Shown here in pieces: positions 26,079 through 34,618 of a stretch of 53,601 nucleotides of DNA. The notes beneath the pieces are model-generated. The model did no database searches. It was not told the origin of the DNA and saw nothing but the letters and a program-made list of their open reading frames with translations. The stretch lies in the NCBI GenBank assembly GCA_021734805.1, contig JAIPIG010000011.1, positions 1 through 53,601 of the forward strand. The letters are read 5' to 3'. The translations under genes and the position numbers were made by a program. How positions within the stretch are numbered: position 1 is the stretch's first letter; each line of letters begins with the position of its first letter. Source of the DNA: Simkaniaceae bacterium (GTDB lineage: Bacteria > Chlamydiota > Chlamydiia > Chlamydiales > JACRBE01).

Positions 26079-28175
26079 ATGAAACAACTTTTACTGTTAT
26101 TGACTTTAGTTATTTCTTTTCTTCATCCGGAAGATGTCAAACTACTTCCAAACGGCAGGCGTGTTGTTCACTCATATGATAGACTTCAAGCTGAGGAAAC
26201 TTTTGCAATTAAAGATGAACAGGATCATCCCCTGTTTGCTCAGCAAGCCAAATATGACGCTTCCACAAGAGACGTAACCATTACTTCTCATATCTATACA
26301 CCTACTGCCGGCCGTCATTCTTCTCAAAAGATTATCCAACGTTATGACTCTTCAAATCGCCTGCTTCAAGACATCCGCATGCCCGGCACGGAGTGGGAAA
26401 GGGTTACAACTTACACATATACACCATCCGGCCAAGTAAAAAATATCACTTGGCCGGATAAGCGAATTGTATATTATGAGTACGATGAGGATGATTATGT
26501 TATTTCAATAAAATCATCAGATAAGAGCATTTACTACCAAATTGAGTATCTAGAAAACAAAAACATATATACCAATTTGGTGACAGCTCAAAAAGTTGTC
26601 CGATCTCACGACTCTGAAGGTCGTATTGCATCTGAGATCTTTCCATCAAGTCATGAAGTTAAATACGCATATGGATCTTCCAAAAAACTCATTACTCTCT
26701 CAAAATTTGGTCATATTGAATACGAAGACGTCAATGGAAAGCTAATACGCGTTTCAAGATATTCTGACAAAGGTGCTCCATTATATTCACACACATACCA
26801 TTGGAGTGATCATAGCATCCATGATGAAGATCTTATATGCAATCTTGGAAGAGTCAGCTATGATAGTCATCCGATAAAAAAATATGCAAAAATGAGCTCT
26901 CCGTATGCCGAGTATAGTCTCAGTGTCAATTCACGAGATCAACTTGATCATGTGAGATTTGATGAAAAGACCTTCCACTACAAATATGACAAGCTCAACT
27001 ACCTCATAGAATCTGAGCGCTATGATTCAGTTGGAAATCCTTCGCAGGCAAAAGTTAATCCCCTCAATGAATTGCAAGAATATAACGGGATCAGATGCAA
27101 ATATGACTTCAATGGAAATCTAATTCTTAAAAAGACTCTGAAAAAAACCTACAATTTCACCTATGATGCACTGAACCGTCTCACCTCTGTTACCACCGAT
27201 GATAGCCAAACAACGTACAATTACGATATCTTCAACCGACGCCTTTCCAAAACTGTCAATTCATGCAATGGCACATCAACTGAGCATTATCTCTACCAAG
27301 ATAATAATGAAGTCGCCATTGTTGATGCCAAAGGCAACCTGATAGCGCTTCGAGTACCGGGAGTCCAACTCAAAAATCAGCCTCCCCGATATGTAGCTTT
27401 TGAAACGCCTGAAGGCACTTTTGCACCCATTTATGATCATGCCTATCATGTACGCAAGCTTATTAATACAAATGACAAAAGTATTCACGACTATACTACT
27501 CTTGATCCTTACGCCAAAAACATCCGTGAACTCAATCCCATTATTCCATGGATCTATTTTGGCAAACACTATGACAGTGAATCGGGACTCATCCATTATG
27601 GCCTTCGCTACTACGACCCCTCACTTAAACGTTGGATAACGCCGGATCCATCGGGACCAATTGATAGCATTAACCTTTATCTCTATCTCAGGAATAACCC
27701 CATTAAAAACTGGGATTCAGACGGCAACTTCGCACTTTCTCTACCGGTTGTGGTTTGGGGCGCAAGAGGCGCATCCTTTCTTGTTCCGGGACTAGCACCG
27801 GTTATTTGGGGACTAACTGCAGGAGTCCTCGCCTATCAAACCGGCAAAATAGTTAAAACCAAACTAGATGAGAGAAAGGAGGAAAAGCGCCTCCAAGAAC
27901 TCAAAGAACAAGCCAATAAAAAGAAACCCCCATATGATGGCTTTGAATTGGGAAATGATCCAACTAAACAACCCGCTAAGGATTTTCAATGGAAAGGAAA
28001 AGGTAACCCCGGAAGTAAAGAAGGGAGTTGGGTAAAAGGTGAAGGATCAACTAAAGAAATCTTATATCCAGACTTAGAACATCCTGGTCCTATTGGCCCC
28101 CATTGGGATTATACTGGACCGGATTTTAGAGATGGTACAAGACTATATCCGGATGGAACCTGGGAGTATAAATAA
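26079..28175 (+). CDS. Short Rhs/YD-repeat protein with C-terminal toxin domain
   Basis: The 698-residue product begins with a Sec-type signal (M-K-Q-L-L-L-L-L-T-L). YD repeats follow (such as Y-D-A-L-N-R-L-T-S-V and Y-D-F-N-G-N-L). The Rhs-associated core lies near residues 489-552 (S-G-L-I-H-Y-G-L-R-Y-Y-D-P then W-I-T-P-D-P and L-Y-L-Y-L-R-N-N-P). A hydrophobic stretch (about 552-590) and a charged helix precede the terminal domain from about residue 617. That domain has F-x-W-K-G-K-G-N-P-G-S-K and H-P-G-P-I-G-P-H-W-D-Y, which I match to polymorphic toxin type 37. At 698 residues it is about half the usual Rhs length. The stop overlaps the next ATG (TAATG), as in toxin-immunity pairs. The enzymatic activity of the toxin domain is not established here. 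Confidence 0.87.
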   Translation: MKQLLLLLTLVISFLHPEDVKLLPNGRRVVHSYDRLQAEETFAIKDEQDHPLFAQQAKYDASTRDVTITSHIYTPTAGRHSSQKIIQRYDSSNRLLQDIRMPGTEWERVTTYTYTPSGQVKNITWPDKRIVYYEYDEDDYVISIKSSDKSIYYQIEYLENKNIYTNLVTAQKVVRSHDSEGRIASEIFPSSHEVKYAYGSSKKLITLSKFGHIEYEDVNGKLIRVSRYSDKGAPLYSHTYHWSDHSIHDEDLICNLGRVSYDSHPIKKYAKMSSPYAEYSLSVNSRDQLDHVRFDEKTFHYKYDKLNYLIESERYDSVGNPSQAKVNPLNELQEYNGIRCKYDFNGNLILKKTLKKTYNFTYDALNRLTSVTTDDSQTTYNYDIFNRRLSKTVNSCNGTSTEHYLYQDNNEVAIVDAKGNLIALRVPGVQLKNQPPRYVAFETPEGTFAPIYDHAYHVRKLINTNDKSIHDYTTLDPYAKNIRELNPIIPWIYFGKHYDSESGLIHYGLRYYDPSLKRWITPDPSGPIDSINLYLYLRNNPIKNWDSDGNFALSLPVVVWGARGASFLVPGLAPVIWGLTAGVLAYQTGKIVKTKLDERKEEKRLQELKEQANKKKPPYDGFELGNDPTKQPAKDFQWKGKGNPGSKEGSWVKGEGSTKEILYPDLEHPGPIGPHWDYTGPDFRDGTRLYPDGTWEYK

Positions 28176-28792
28176 TGATGAAATTAAAAAAATTTCAAAT
28201 TGAATCCAAATTTGGAATCAATTATTTTAAATCGAATTTATTAAACACAAACGCATTATCTTCTAAAATTATTAATAGTTTTAATCTTAATAATGGTAAT
28301 TTTTTTACTTACTTACCTAGTCATACTCATTCAGATCAAATTATCAAATTCAAAAATAGCGGAATTGCCAGTCAAACAAGGATGAAAACTGCTGAAATCC
28401 TTCTTAAAAAAACAACCTCAAATAAATATCTAACCTGCATCTTTGATGATGTTTCATCAAGTTTTCATTCAGGATATAGTGACCCGTTATTTTTATCTCA
28501 TGGAATTCGATATAACGAAGAAATTTATTACTATTTGAATTATAAAAATATATCAAAAAATCTGATTTTAGATTGTTTATATGCTTCAAATTCTTTATGG
28601 CATTCTTTATGTATTATTGTTGAATATTCATTAGAAAATCAAAAAGAACTGACTACCGAAATATTCGAAGAGTTACTGTCACATACTAAATTAATATTGA
28701 TCGGAGCATATGATGGAGAAGGATATATTTTTTGGGAACCGGACAAAAAAAAGGAAGGAGCTGATATAAGTTTAGACCACTACTACAATTAG
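28175..28792 (+). CDS. Candidate immunity protein for the Rhs toxin
   Basis: No family is recognised. The ATG overlaps the stop of the Rhs gene by one base; a second ATG follows immediately. The 205-residue product is soluble, rich in Asn, Ile, Lys and Tyr, with no signal peptide, and its DNA is clearly more AT-rich than its neighbours. Small AT-rich genes directly behind a polymorphic toxin are usually immunity genes. The acidic end (E-P-D-K-K-K-E-G-A-D-I-S-L-D-H) would suit binding to a basic toxin face. Role by position only. Confidence 0.6.
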   Translation: MMKLKKFQIESKFGINYFKSNLLNTNALSSKIINSFNLNNGNFFTYLPSHTHSDQIIKFKNSGIASQTRMKTAEILLKKTTSNKYLTCIFDDVSSSFHSGYSDPLFLSHGIRYNEEIYYYLNYKNISKNLILDCLYASNSLWHSLCIIVEYSLENQKELTTEIFEELLSHTKLILIGAYDGEGYIFWEPDKKKEGADISLDHYYN

Positions 28793-28812
28793 ATGATCAA
28801 GGAAAGAGCATA

Positions 28813-29445
28813 ATGACCGGCCCAAACCCAGACACCCTCTATCCAATTAAGGATTATGACAAACTCGTATTTCTAAAAAAGTTTGTCAAAGCTGCTAACA
28901 TTTTTATTGATGATTACACCTATTTTGATGACCGTCGATATGGACCGGATAAGTTTGAGGAATACAATGTCTTGTACAATTACGACTTTTCTAAGGTCAA
29001 ACTCGTCATCGGAAAATTCTGCGCTATTGCTGCAAAAACTCAATTTATCATGACCGGAGACCATAAACTTGATGCAATTAGTACCTATCCCTTTCCTATT
29101 TTTGGGCATGGTTGGGAATCCGCCTTCAATGTGTATGACTTGCCTGTTAAGGGCGATATCATCGTGGGTAATGATGTTTGGTTTGGATATGACTCTTTAG
29201 TAATGAACGGTGTCACAATAGGGAATGGGGCCATTATAGCAGCGAGAGCAGTCGTTGTGAAAGATGTCCCGGCCTACTCTATTGTAGCCGGCAACCCTGC
29301 GAAAGTTGTAAAAATGCGATTTGACGATAAAACTATTGATCGTTTACAGAAAATTGCTTGGTGGGATTGGAACATTGAAAAAATCAATAAACACTTGAAA
29401 GTGATCTGTCATCTAGATGTGGATCAACTAGAAATGGCTAAATGA
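28813..29445 (+). CDS. Vat/CatB-type xenobiotic acetyltransferase
   Basis: The 210-residue left-handed beta-helix acyltransferase has hexapeptide repeats (V-T-I-G-N-G-A-I-I-A-A-R-A-V-V) and the M-T-G-D-H-K-L-D then S-T-Y-P-F-P-I-F-G-H-G-W-E pattern of streptogramin-A acetyltransferases. His84 lines up with the catalytic base of Vat(D). It ends with the usual P-A-Y-S-I-V-A-G-N-P-A-K-V-V. The enzymes transfer acetyl from acetyl-CoA to hydroxyls of virginiamycin-like or chloramphenicol-like compounds; the natural substrate here is unknown. AAGGAAAG upstream is a good ribosome site, and the gene lies 20 bases behind the immunity candidate, in the same apparent operon. Confidence 0.88.
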   Translation: MTGPNPDTLYPIKDYDKLVFLKKFVKAANIFIDDYTYFDDRRYGPDKFEEYNVLYNYDFSKVKLVIGKFCAIAAKTQFIMTGDHKLDAISTYPFPIFGHGWESAFNVYDLPVKGDIIVGNDVWFGYDSLVMNGVTIGNGAIIAARAVVVKDVPAYSIVAGNPAKVVKMRFDDKTIDRLQKIAWWDWNIEKINKHLKVICHLDVDQLEMAK

Positions 29446-30474
29446 CTAAAGAGGATTAGAGACAAAAATCATTTTTTTGAGCATTTCTTCTAGACCCTTA
29501 ATCCAGTGGGGGTGGCAATTCAGGCTTTCAACTAAATCCAGCCTCTCTCCCCCGTGTTTTTGAAATAGCGCCTTATATTCGATATTGATTTCAAAAAGCG
29601 TTTCTAAACAATCGCAGGTGAATGATGGGGAAAATACAAGCAGCGACTTAACTCCGGAGCGGGCTAATTTCACAATTTCCTCACTTGCATACGGTTCAAG
29701 CCATTTATCTTTACCTAGGCGCGATTGAAAAGCAATCGTCATCTGATCATCAGAGAGGTGAAGCCGCTCGGCAATGGCTTTTCCCGTTACTAAACAATGG
29801 GCTCGATAACAGTTTTCTTTGAGGGGTCTATTCTCACAACAATTGGGCTGATTTAAACATCGCTTGCAAGAGTCCCCCATTTTAAGTTGCTTTTCAGGCA
29901 AGCCATGAAAGCTAAATAAAACATGGTCGTATTCTTTAGCTGCAGCGCCGTTTTCGACAAACACATCGATCATTTGCGGGAATGAGCAAAATTGTTCAAT
30001 GAAGTTGAGTTTAGGCGGTCGATTCCATGTTGATATTCGGTTTGTGATTTTTTTATAAATCGATCCCGTTGTGGCATCTGCATATTGGGGAAACATCGGT
30101 AAAACAATGAGATGCTCTATGCCTTGTTCTTTAAACTGATCCAACACTGAGTCTATAGAAGGGTTTTGATAGCGCATTGCAAATTCCACAAGCGCATCCC
30201 CTTCCATTTTTTCTTTGAGATATCCGGTCAACTGTCGCATCGTCGACACGAGGGGTGATCCCTCTTGGGTCCAAATTTTTTGATAAGAACGGGCAGACTC
30301 TAAATAACGACGAGGAATAATCACTCGCCGAACAAGAAATTGCCGAATCAGCCAAGGAGCATCGATAACATCGGGATCAAGCAAAAACTCCATAAGATAT
30401 TTTTTCACATCACCGGGATTTGGTGAATCGGGCGAGCCTAAATTTACGAGCAAAATAGCTGTTTGTATTGTCAT
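29446..30474 (-). CDS. hemH: Ferrochelatase with internal cysteine cluster
   Basis: The 342-residue enzyme inserts iron into protoporphyrin IX (or coproporphyrin) as a late step of haem synthesis. L-L-V-N-L-G-S-P at the start, L-I-V-L-P-M-F-P-Q-Y-A-D-A-T-T-G-S near 122, F-S-F-H-G-L-P-E with the metal-binding His190, and the Glu-rich end region support it. Between residues 203 and 227 there are six cysteines (203, 206, 212, 213, 222, 227). This recalls the class of microbial ferrochelatases that hold a [2Fe-2S] cluster on an internal segment. The gene is divergent from the beta-barrel gene, and no other haem genes are nearby. Confidence 0.93.
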   Translation of the reverse strand: MTIQTAILLVNLGSPDSPNPGDVKKYLMEFLLDPDVIDAPWLIRQFLVRRVIIPRRYLESARSYQKIWTQEGSPLVSTMRQLTGYLKEKMEGDALVEFAMRYQNPSIDSVLDQFKEQGIEHLIVLPMFPQYADATTGSIYKKITNRISTWNRPPKLNFIEQFCSFPQMIDVFVENGAAAKEYDHVLFSFHGLPEKQLKMGDSCKRCLNQPNCCENRPLKENCYRAHCLVTGKAIAERLHLSDDQMTIAFQSRLGKDKWLEPYASEEIVKLARSGVKSLLVFSPSFTCDCLETLFEINIEYKALFQKHGGERLDLVESLNCHPHWIKGLEEMLKKMIFVSNPL

Positions 30475-30553
30475 AGTTTTTTAAAATTTGAAATTTAAAA
30501 TAAGATGTCATAACAATGCAAATTTGGGGTTTTTTTGTATAGAGGCTATTTGT

Positions 30554-31543
30554 TTGAAATATTATAAACCGATCTTAACTTTATGCTCATTTCTCGTTAG
30601 TATTGTAGCCTTTGCAAAAGGAGATCCGCAGCCGGCTCAAGTTAGCCTCCCTAATGACCTCCCTTGGTTCACCGGCCCTCTTTTGACACCATCCGGAGTC
30701 GCTCTAAGTTCAGGCCATTATAATATTGAGCCTTATCTCTTTAATACTGTGAACAACGGCATTTACACTTCGAGTGGCAAGTTTGAGTCAACTCCCAATG
30801 AATATATCCTTAAGGCTGTCCCTCTTATGCAATTTGGCCTCGGTCACGGGGTTCAGCTCGATATCGTTCCGGAATTCTATAGCATTCATCGTGATGGAAA
30901 AAGTTTTACAAGTATTGGAAATATAAGTTCTAAGCTCTCTGTTCAAGTCTCTAAATCAAGCTCGGGGTTTTTTCCGACAAGCCTTGTCTATATTTCAGAA
31001 GTCTTTCCAACCGGAAAATATAGAAATCTCAAACCGGAAAAACGCGATGTTCAAGGCCTTGGATCGGGATCCTTCATCACGACACTTGGCTATGTGATGA
31101 CGCGCGCTTATCATTTAGACGGTGAACATTATTTCCAATGGCGAGCTAATATTGCCTATTCACTTTTTTCAAAAGTTCACGTCACAAGCTTTAACTCCTA
31201 TGGAGGCGGATACGGAACAGATGGCGATGTCTATCCCGGCAATCGATTGACCTGTCGAGTGGGGCTTGAATACTCTCTCACTAGAAATTGGGTTTTAGCC
31301 ACTGATATTGAATATAATAATGAACAACGAACTAAATTTTCCGGCATCGACGGAACTAGCTACGCATCGGAGCAACCCGCCTCTAATACTTTACCTAGTT
31401 CATATCAGTGGAGTTTAGCCCCGGCTCTTGAGTATAACTTTAATGCAAACGTTGGTATTATCGGGGGCGTTTGGTTTAGCTTTTACGGGCGCAATGCCCC
31501 CTCATTCATCTCCGGAGTGATTGCCGTTAACATTTACCACTAA
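30554..31543 (+). CDS. Outer-membrane beta-barrel protein, MetA-pathway-like
   Basis: From the TTG at 30554 (AGAGG eight bases upstream) the 329-residue product opens with a signal peptide L-K-Y-Y-K-P-I-L-T-L-C-S-F-L-V-S-I-V-A-F-A. An earlier TTG at 30488 would put 22 unlikely residues before it. The mature part has alternating strands with aromatic edges (F-F-P-T-S-L-V-Y-I-S-E-V-F-P-T-G-K-Y) and ends W-F-S-F-Y-G-R-N-A-P...I-A-V-N-I-Y-H. This resembles the 'putative MetA-pathway of phenol degradation' barrels, in spite of that name mostly uncharacterised outer-membrane proteins. The next gene starts 11 bases beyond its stop. Confidence 0.72.
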   Translation: MKYYKPILTLCSFLVSIVAFAKGDPQPAQVSLPNDLPWFTGPLLTPSGVALSSGHYNIEPYLFNTVNNGIYTSSGKFESTPNEYILKAVPLMQFGLGHGVQLDIVPEFYSIHRDGKSFTSIGNISSKLSVQVSKSSSGFFPTSLVYISEVFPTGKYRNLKPEKRDVQGLGSGSFITTLGYVMTRAYHLDGEHYFQWRANIAYSLFSKVHVTSFNSYGGGYGTDGDVYPGNRLTCRVGLEYSLTRNWVLATDIEYNNEQRTKFSGIDGTSYASEQPASNTLPSSYQWSLAPALEYNFNANVGIIGGVWFSFYGRNAPSFISGVIAVNIYH

Positions 31544-31553
31544 AGATAAAGAT

Positions 31554-32636
31554 ATGTCTGATTCAAATATTAAACTGATTTTGCAAATGGTCAACCACGC
31601 TAGCATCGTCGCATGGGAAAGTCTAGCCTCTTCCGTTTTACCCGTTAAATCGCGCCGTTATCGCATTTCAAAAGAGAGTAAGTTATTTAACTTTTCAAAT
31701 TCTTCCTCATTTTTCAAGGATTTTTGTGAAGAGCACCATTACTTAGCTAAAAATAATCCTATTATCGGTTGGGTCACAGATAGCCAACAAGATATTGAAA
31801 AGACTCAAGAGCTTTTCAGTGAAATATACAAGCGATTCCGCTCAAAAAATGCCCTCCATTATGCAACTGCAGAAACGCTTGCCAAAGTGCTTGCATATCG
31901 GAATTTAAAAGTGAAGACCACAATTGATTTTCCTTCGTTAATAGCACCAAAAAAACAGTTTTCGCATTATCGAGTCGATCGCATTTTTAACTTATGGAAA
32001 GAAATGAGAGCGTTTGGGTTAATTTGTGAGGATCGCTCTTCCCCTCCGATTTTATTATTTAGAGGAACTGATTTTTCACTCCTGACCAATAGCAGTCGCA
32101 TCTCTATCGTATCGAATTTTGATCCTGCAGGACCCGGCTTTACCATTTATAAATACGCACGGCGCTCGATAAAAAATTGGCTGACAAAAACAACGGAGCA
32201 GTATGGCAAAGCCATCTCTGTTGGATATTCGCTTGGTGGGGCCCTCGCCTCATATGCTCTATTAAAAGATCCCGACTACTTTAGCCAAGAACACCCTTCT
32301 TATCTCTTTAATCATCCGGGTCTTTCAAGCCCTTGTTTTGAAGAATGGCAAGCATCCTCCCTATCTCCGATTAAAGCTTTCGTTTCGGATGGCGATGTCG
32401 TATCAAAATATGGCTTTTTATATGGAGAGACCTATGCAATCAAACACGCCTCATCCCCAGCTCCTATTAAGGCGCATACCATGCTCCATTTTTTACAACC
32501 GCGCGTCAGATTAAATAAAATCGATTTATCCAAGGAGAATGAAGCCCCCTCTCGTAAAATTTACTCTAAGCTTCATAAAAATACGGCTAATGTCTTTTTT
32601 AACGTGGGACTCAAATTATTGTTCCCCGTTTTTTAA
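31554..32636 (+). CDS. Lipase-like alpha/beta hydrolase
   Basis: The 360-residue protein has a nucleophile elbow V-G-Y-S-L-G-G-A-L-A-S-Y-A-L-L with the G-x-S-x-G-G serine, preceded by P-I-L-L-F-R-G-T-D, as in class 3-type lipases. Later F-V-S-D-G-D-V-V-S-K-Y-G offers the acidic residue, and A-H-T-M-L-H-F the histidine. Chlamydiae carry several lipase-like proteins of this sort. There is no signal peptide; the N-terminal third is unlike known lipases. I chose the ATG 11 bases after the previous stop over an in-frame TTG inside that gene. Its end overlaps the convergent YheT gene by four bases. Confidence 0.72.
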   Translation: MSDSNIKLILQMVNHASIVAWESLASSVLPVKSRRYRISKESKLFNFSNSSSFFKDFCEEHHYLAKNNPIIGWVTDSQQDIEKTQELFSEIYKRFRSKNALHYATAETLAKVLAYRNLKVKTTIDFPSLIAPKKQFSHYRVDRIFNLWKEMRAFGLICEDRSSPPILLFRGTDFSLLTNSSRISIVSNFDPAGPGFTIYKYARRSIKNWLTKTTEQYGKAISVGYSLGGALASYALLKDPDYFSQEHPSYLFNHPGLSSPCFEEWQASSLSPIKAFVSDGDVVSKYGFLYGETYAIKHASSPAPIKAHTMLHFLQPRVRLNKIDLSKENEAPSRKIYSKLHKNTANVFFNVGLKLLFPVF

Positions 32637-33631
32637 GAATCGATCCGATCGGGAAGTGCTTTGAGATAGTTTTTGATCCAGCTCAATATCAGTCCATCCA
32701 TCCAACGAAATCCATAAGACTTAGTGGGCGAGCCTAAAAAACCTAGATGCCCTCCTCTATCTGTCTTATAAACTTCAACGTGATCGGGAAGTTTAATCTC
32801 ATCGATATCATGAGAATCAATAATCGGATCGTCCTCGGCAAATAGAATTTTGCATGGAATGGCAATATCGGTAATCACATTGATAGCACTACATGCGCGA
32901 TAATATTCAAAAGCCGACAGGTATCCAATCCGCGGAGCAATATAGAGCTCATCAAAGTCTAAAATAGTTAAATTATTCGGAAAAGTAATCTTTTCCACAT
33001 CGGGGAAACAACTCTGTAAATAATAGACATCCGAGACAAGAAGGCGCAGGAAATATCTCTCGAAAATTTTATTATTGGGGTGAGAAAGAAGGCGCATGCT
33101 CGATACGAGTTTAATAGGGGGACTTACGGCATAAACCTGATCGACAAGACCAATCGCTTCATTGCTTAGTTCACCTGCTAACTTAAGGACTAAATTCCCT
33201 CCAAGGGAAAACCCAATGAGTAGCGTTGGAGATTTGGGACTTTTTGCCTTCAAATGTTTAATGGCATATCCAACATCATCACTTGAACCACAGTGATAGA
33301 AATGCTTAGATAATCCTCTTCCGCTTCCACAGTTTCTTAAATTGACCCGAGCTGATCGAATGCCTAACTTCTGCATTTTTCGAGTCATCCGAATTAAATA
33401 AGGAGAGCGATGAGAACCGCAAAGACCGTGTACAAGAACAACCGTCGGATCCGTTTCCTTCCATCCTTTGGGAGTTGTCACTTCAATCGTCGTTAAATCA
33501 CCGTCCGGAAGCCTCACATATTCGGTTTTTGAGTTCATGAACATGCTGACATTGAAAAGTGATCCAAAAATAGTTTGGGACAAATAATTTCCAAAAAGGG
33601 GAAGTGGGTCAAAAGATTCTTTCTTATGCAT
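32633..33631 (-). CDS. YheT/ABHD-family alpha/beta hydrolase
   Basis: The 332-residue product shows the family order: V-L-V-H-G-L-C-G-S oxyanion region near residue 65, R-V-N-L-R-N-C-G-S-G-R-G, nucleophile G-F-S-L-G-G-N near 141, acid-bearing F-A-E-D-D-P-I and terminal G-G-H-L-G-F-L-G with the catalytic His. The YheT/ABHD1-3 family contains esterases and phospholipases; the substrate here is unknown. N-terminal residues 10-30 are mildly hydrophobic but not a clear signal. It is convergent with the lipase-like gene, which may be functionally unrelated. Confidence 0.88.
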   Translation of the reverse strand: MHKKESFDPLPLFGNYLSQTIFGSLFNVSMFMNSKTEYVRLPDGDLTTIEVTTPKGWKETDPTVVLVHGLCGSHRSPYLIRMTRKMQKLGIRSARVNLRNCGSGRGLSKHFYHCGSSDDVGYAIKHLKAKSPKSPTLLIGFSLGGNLVLKLAGELSNEAIGLVDQVYAVSPPIKLVSSMRLLSHPNNKIFERYFLRLLVSDVYYLQSCFPDVEKITFPNNLTILDFDELYIAPRIGYLSAFEYYRACSAINVITDIAIPCKILFAEDDPIIDSHDIDEIKLPDHVEVYKTDRGGHLGFLGSPTKSYGFRWMDGLILSWIKNYLKALPDRIDS

Positions 33632-33788
33632 GAGCGACTTAATTATATTTCAGTATAATCGGGATTCTAGATGATTAATAAAATTAAATCCATTCGGAAA
33701 ATTTTAAGAAATTTTGGCCGTAGCTGCACTCCATTCATTTTTTTTGTTTGAATATTTTCTATAAAGAGATTATAAAGTTTTTATTTAT

Positions 33789-33969
33789 CTCGACTTTGTA
33801 ACTTTTTGGACCCGAAGGCCTCGAGATATTTGTTTTCGGGGGAGTTATTAAAACCGGGAAGGGGTTTTTTACCCCTTCCCGGTTTTAATAATCTCCGAGT
33901 TCGACCATAGGTCGAACGTCCGAGAGCAAATAGACGAGGCAGGCGGGACCAAAAAGTTGCAAAGTCGAG
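33789..33969. repeat. MITE-like element, family A, copy 1
   Basis: This 181-bp element starts CTCGACTTTGTAACTTTTTG and ends with the inverse (AAAAAGTTGCAAAGTCGAG). It is flanked by a 5-bp direct repeat TTTAT (33784-33788 and 33970-33974). Inside, GGAG plus a 20-base arm (33841-33864) pairs with its inverse at 33872-33896 around a T-run loop. A second hairpin at 33899-33917 follows. No gene is inside. The whole gap between 33632 and 34012 otherwise shows nothing else. Confidence 0.85.
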
Positions 33970-34012
33970 TTTATCTCAACTTTTGCATTCGTTATCGGGA
34001 GGGCACTATAAA

Positions 34013-34606
34013 ATGTTTTCAAAAATACTCACTTTCTTCTTCTTATTTGGATCCTTATCGCTATCTTGGGCAAATCAAGACCCCTTCCTTTCCTACAGTG
34101 ATCCCTATTATGCTATCCAAGACATCGGAATTAAAGAGGGGTATCACGTTGTTATTACATCAGACGGATCCTGTTGGCAAATCCTAAAAAAAAGCTATGA
34201 CCACATTAAATCCCATTGGCTTCCTAAGGATAATATTGTCATCTATCCCCTTTCAAATGATAAAAAGTCTGATCAATTCGTCTTAAAAAACACCCGCACT
34301 CAGACAATGGGGTTTGTTAAATTGTGGAAAACATCCTATTTACACGCTCCATCTACCGGTTACATTGTCGATATCGTAAACACCCTTTGCGGCGGTTACA
34401 CAGTCCATGTAAAGTGGAATGAGGGAACCTATGCTTACTATAAAATATCTCGATCAGATACCTATCGCCTTTATTGGTGGAAAAAAGGCGATGCTATCCT
34501 TATCGGTTCAAATATGACTCCCGAGGGACAATTGAGATCCCCTCATCAATATATCATCATCAATCTAAACCAAAAAGAACATGCTTACGGCAGCGCCCTA
34601 AAATAA
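34013..34606 (+). CDS. secreted hypothetical protein
   Basis: Starting at ATG 34013 (GGGAGGG nine bases upstream) gives 197 residues with a Sec signal peptide M-F-S-K-I-L-T-F-F-F-L-F-G-S-L-S-L-S-W-A, cleaved before N-Q-D. An in-frame start 30 bases earlier is less likely. The mature part is rich in Tyr, Trp and Lys and looks like two related beta-rich halves, each with a W...D-x-I-x-I segment followed by a strand block. No family is recognised. It precedes the Inc-like gene by 12 bases, so the two are probably one operon. Confidence 0.68.
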   Translation: MFSKILTFFFLFGSLSLSWANQDPFLSYSDPYYAIQDIGIKEGYHVVITSDGSCWQILKKSYDHIKSHWLPKDNIVIYPLSNDKKSDQFVLKNTRTQTMGFVKLWKTSYLHAPSTGYIVDIVNTLCGGYTVHVKWNEGTYAYYKISRSDTYRLYWWKKGDAILIGSNMTPEGQLRSPHQYIIINLNQKEHAYGSALK

Positions 34607-34618
34607 CGAGGTAATTGT

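Noticed and set aside
28175-28792. Assignment of a named immunity family
   Set aside because: No known immunity motif could be recognised; only the position supports the role.
33845-33891. Simple rho-independent terminator of a gene
   Set aside because: The 20-bp hairpin is internal to a mobile element present twice with target duplications; no gene on either side ends right before it.
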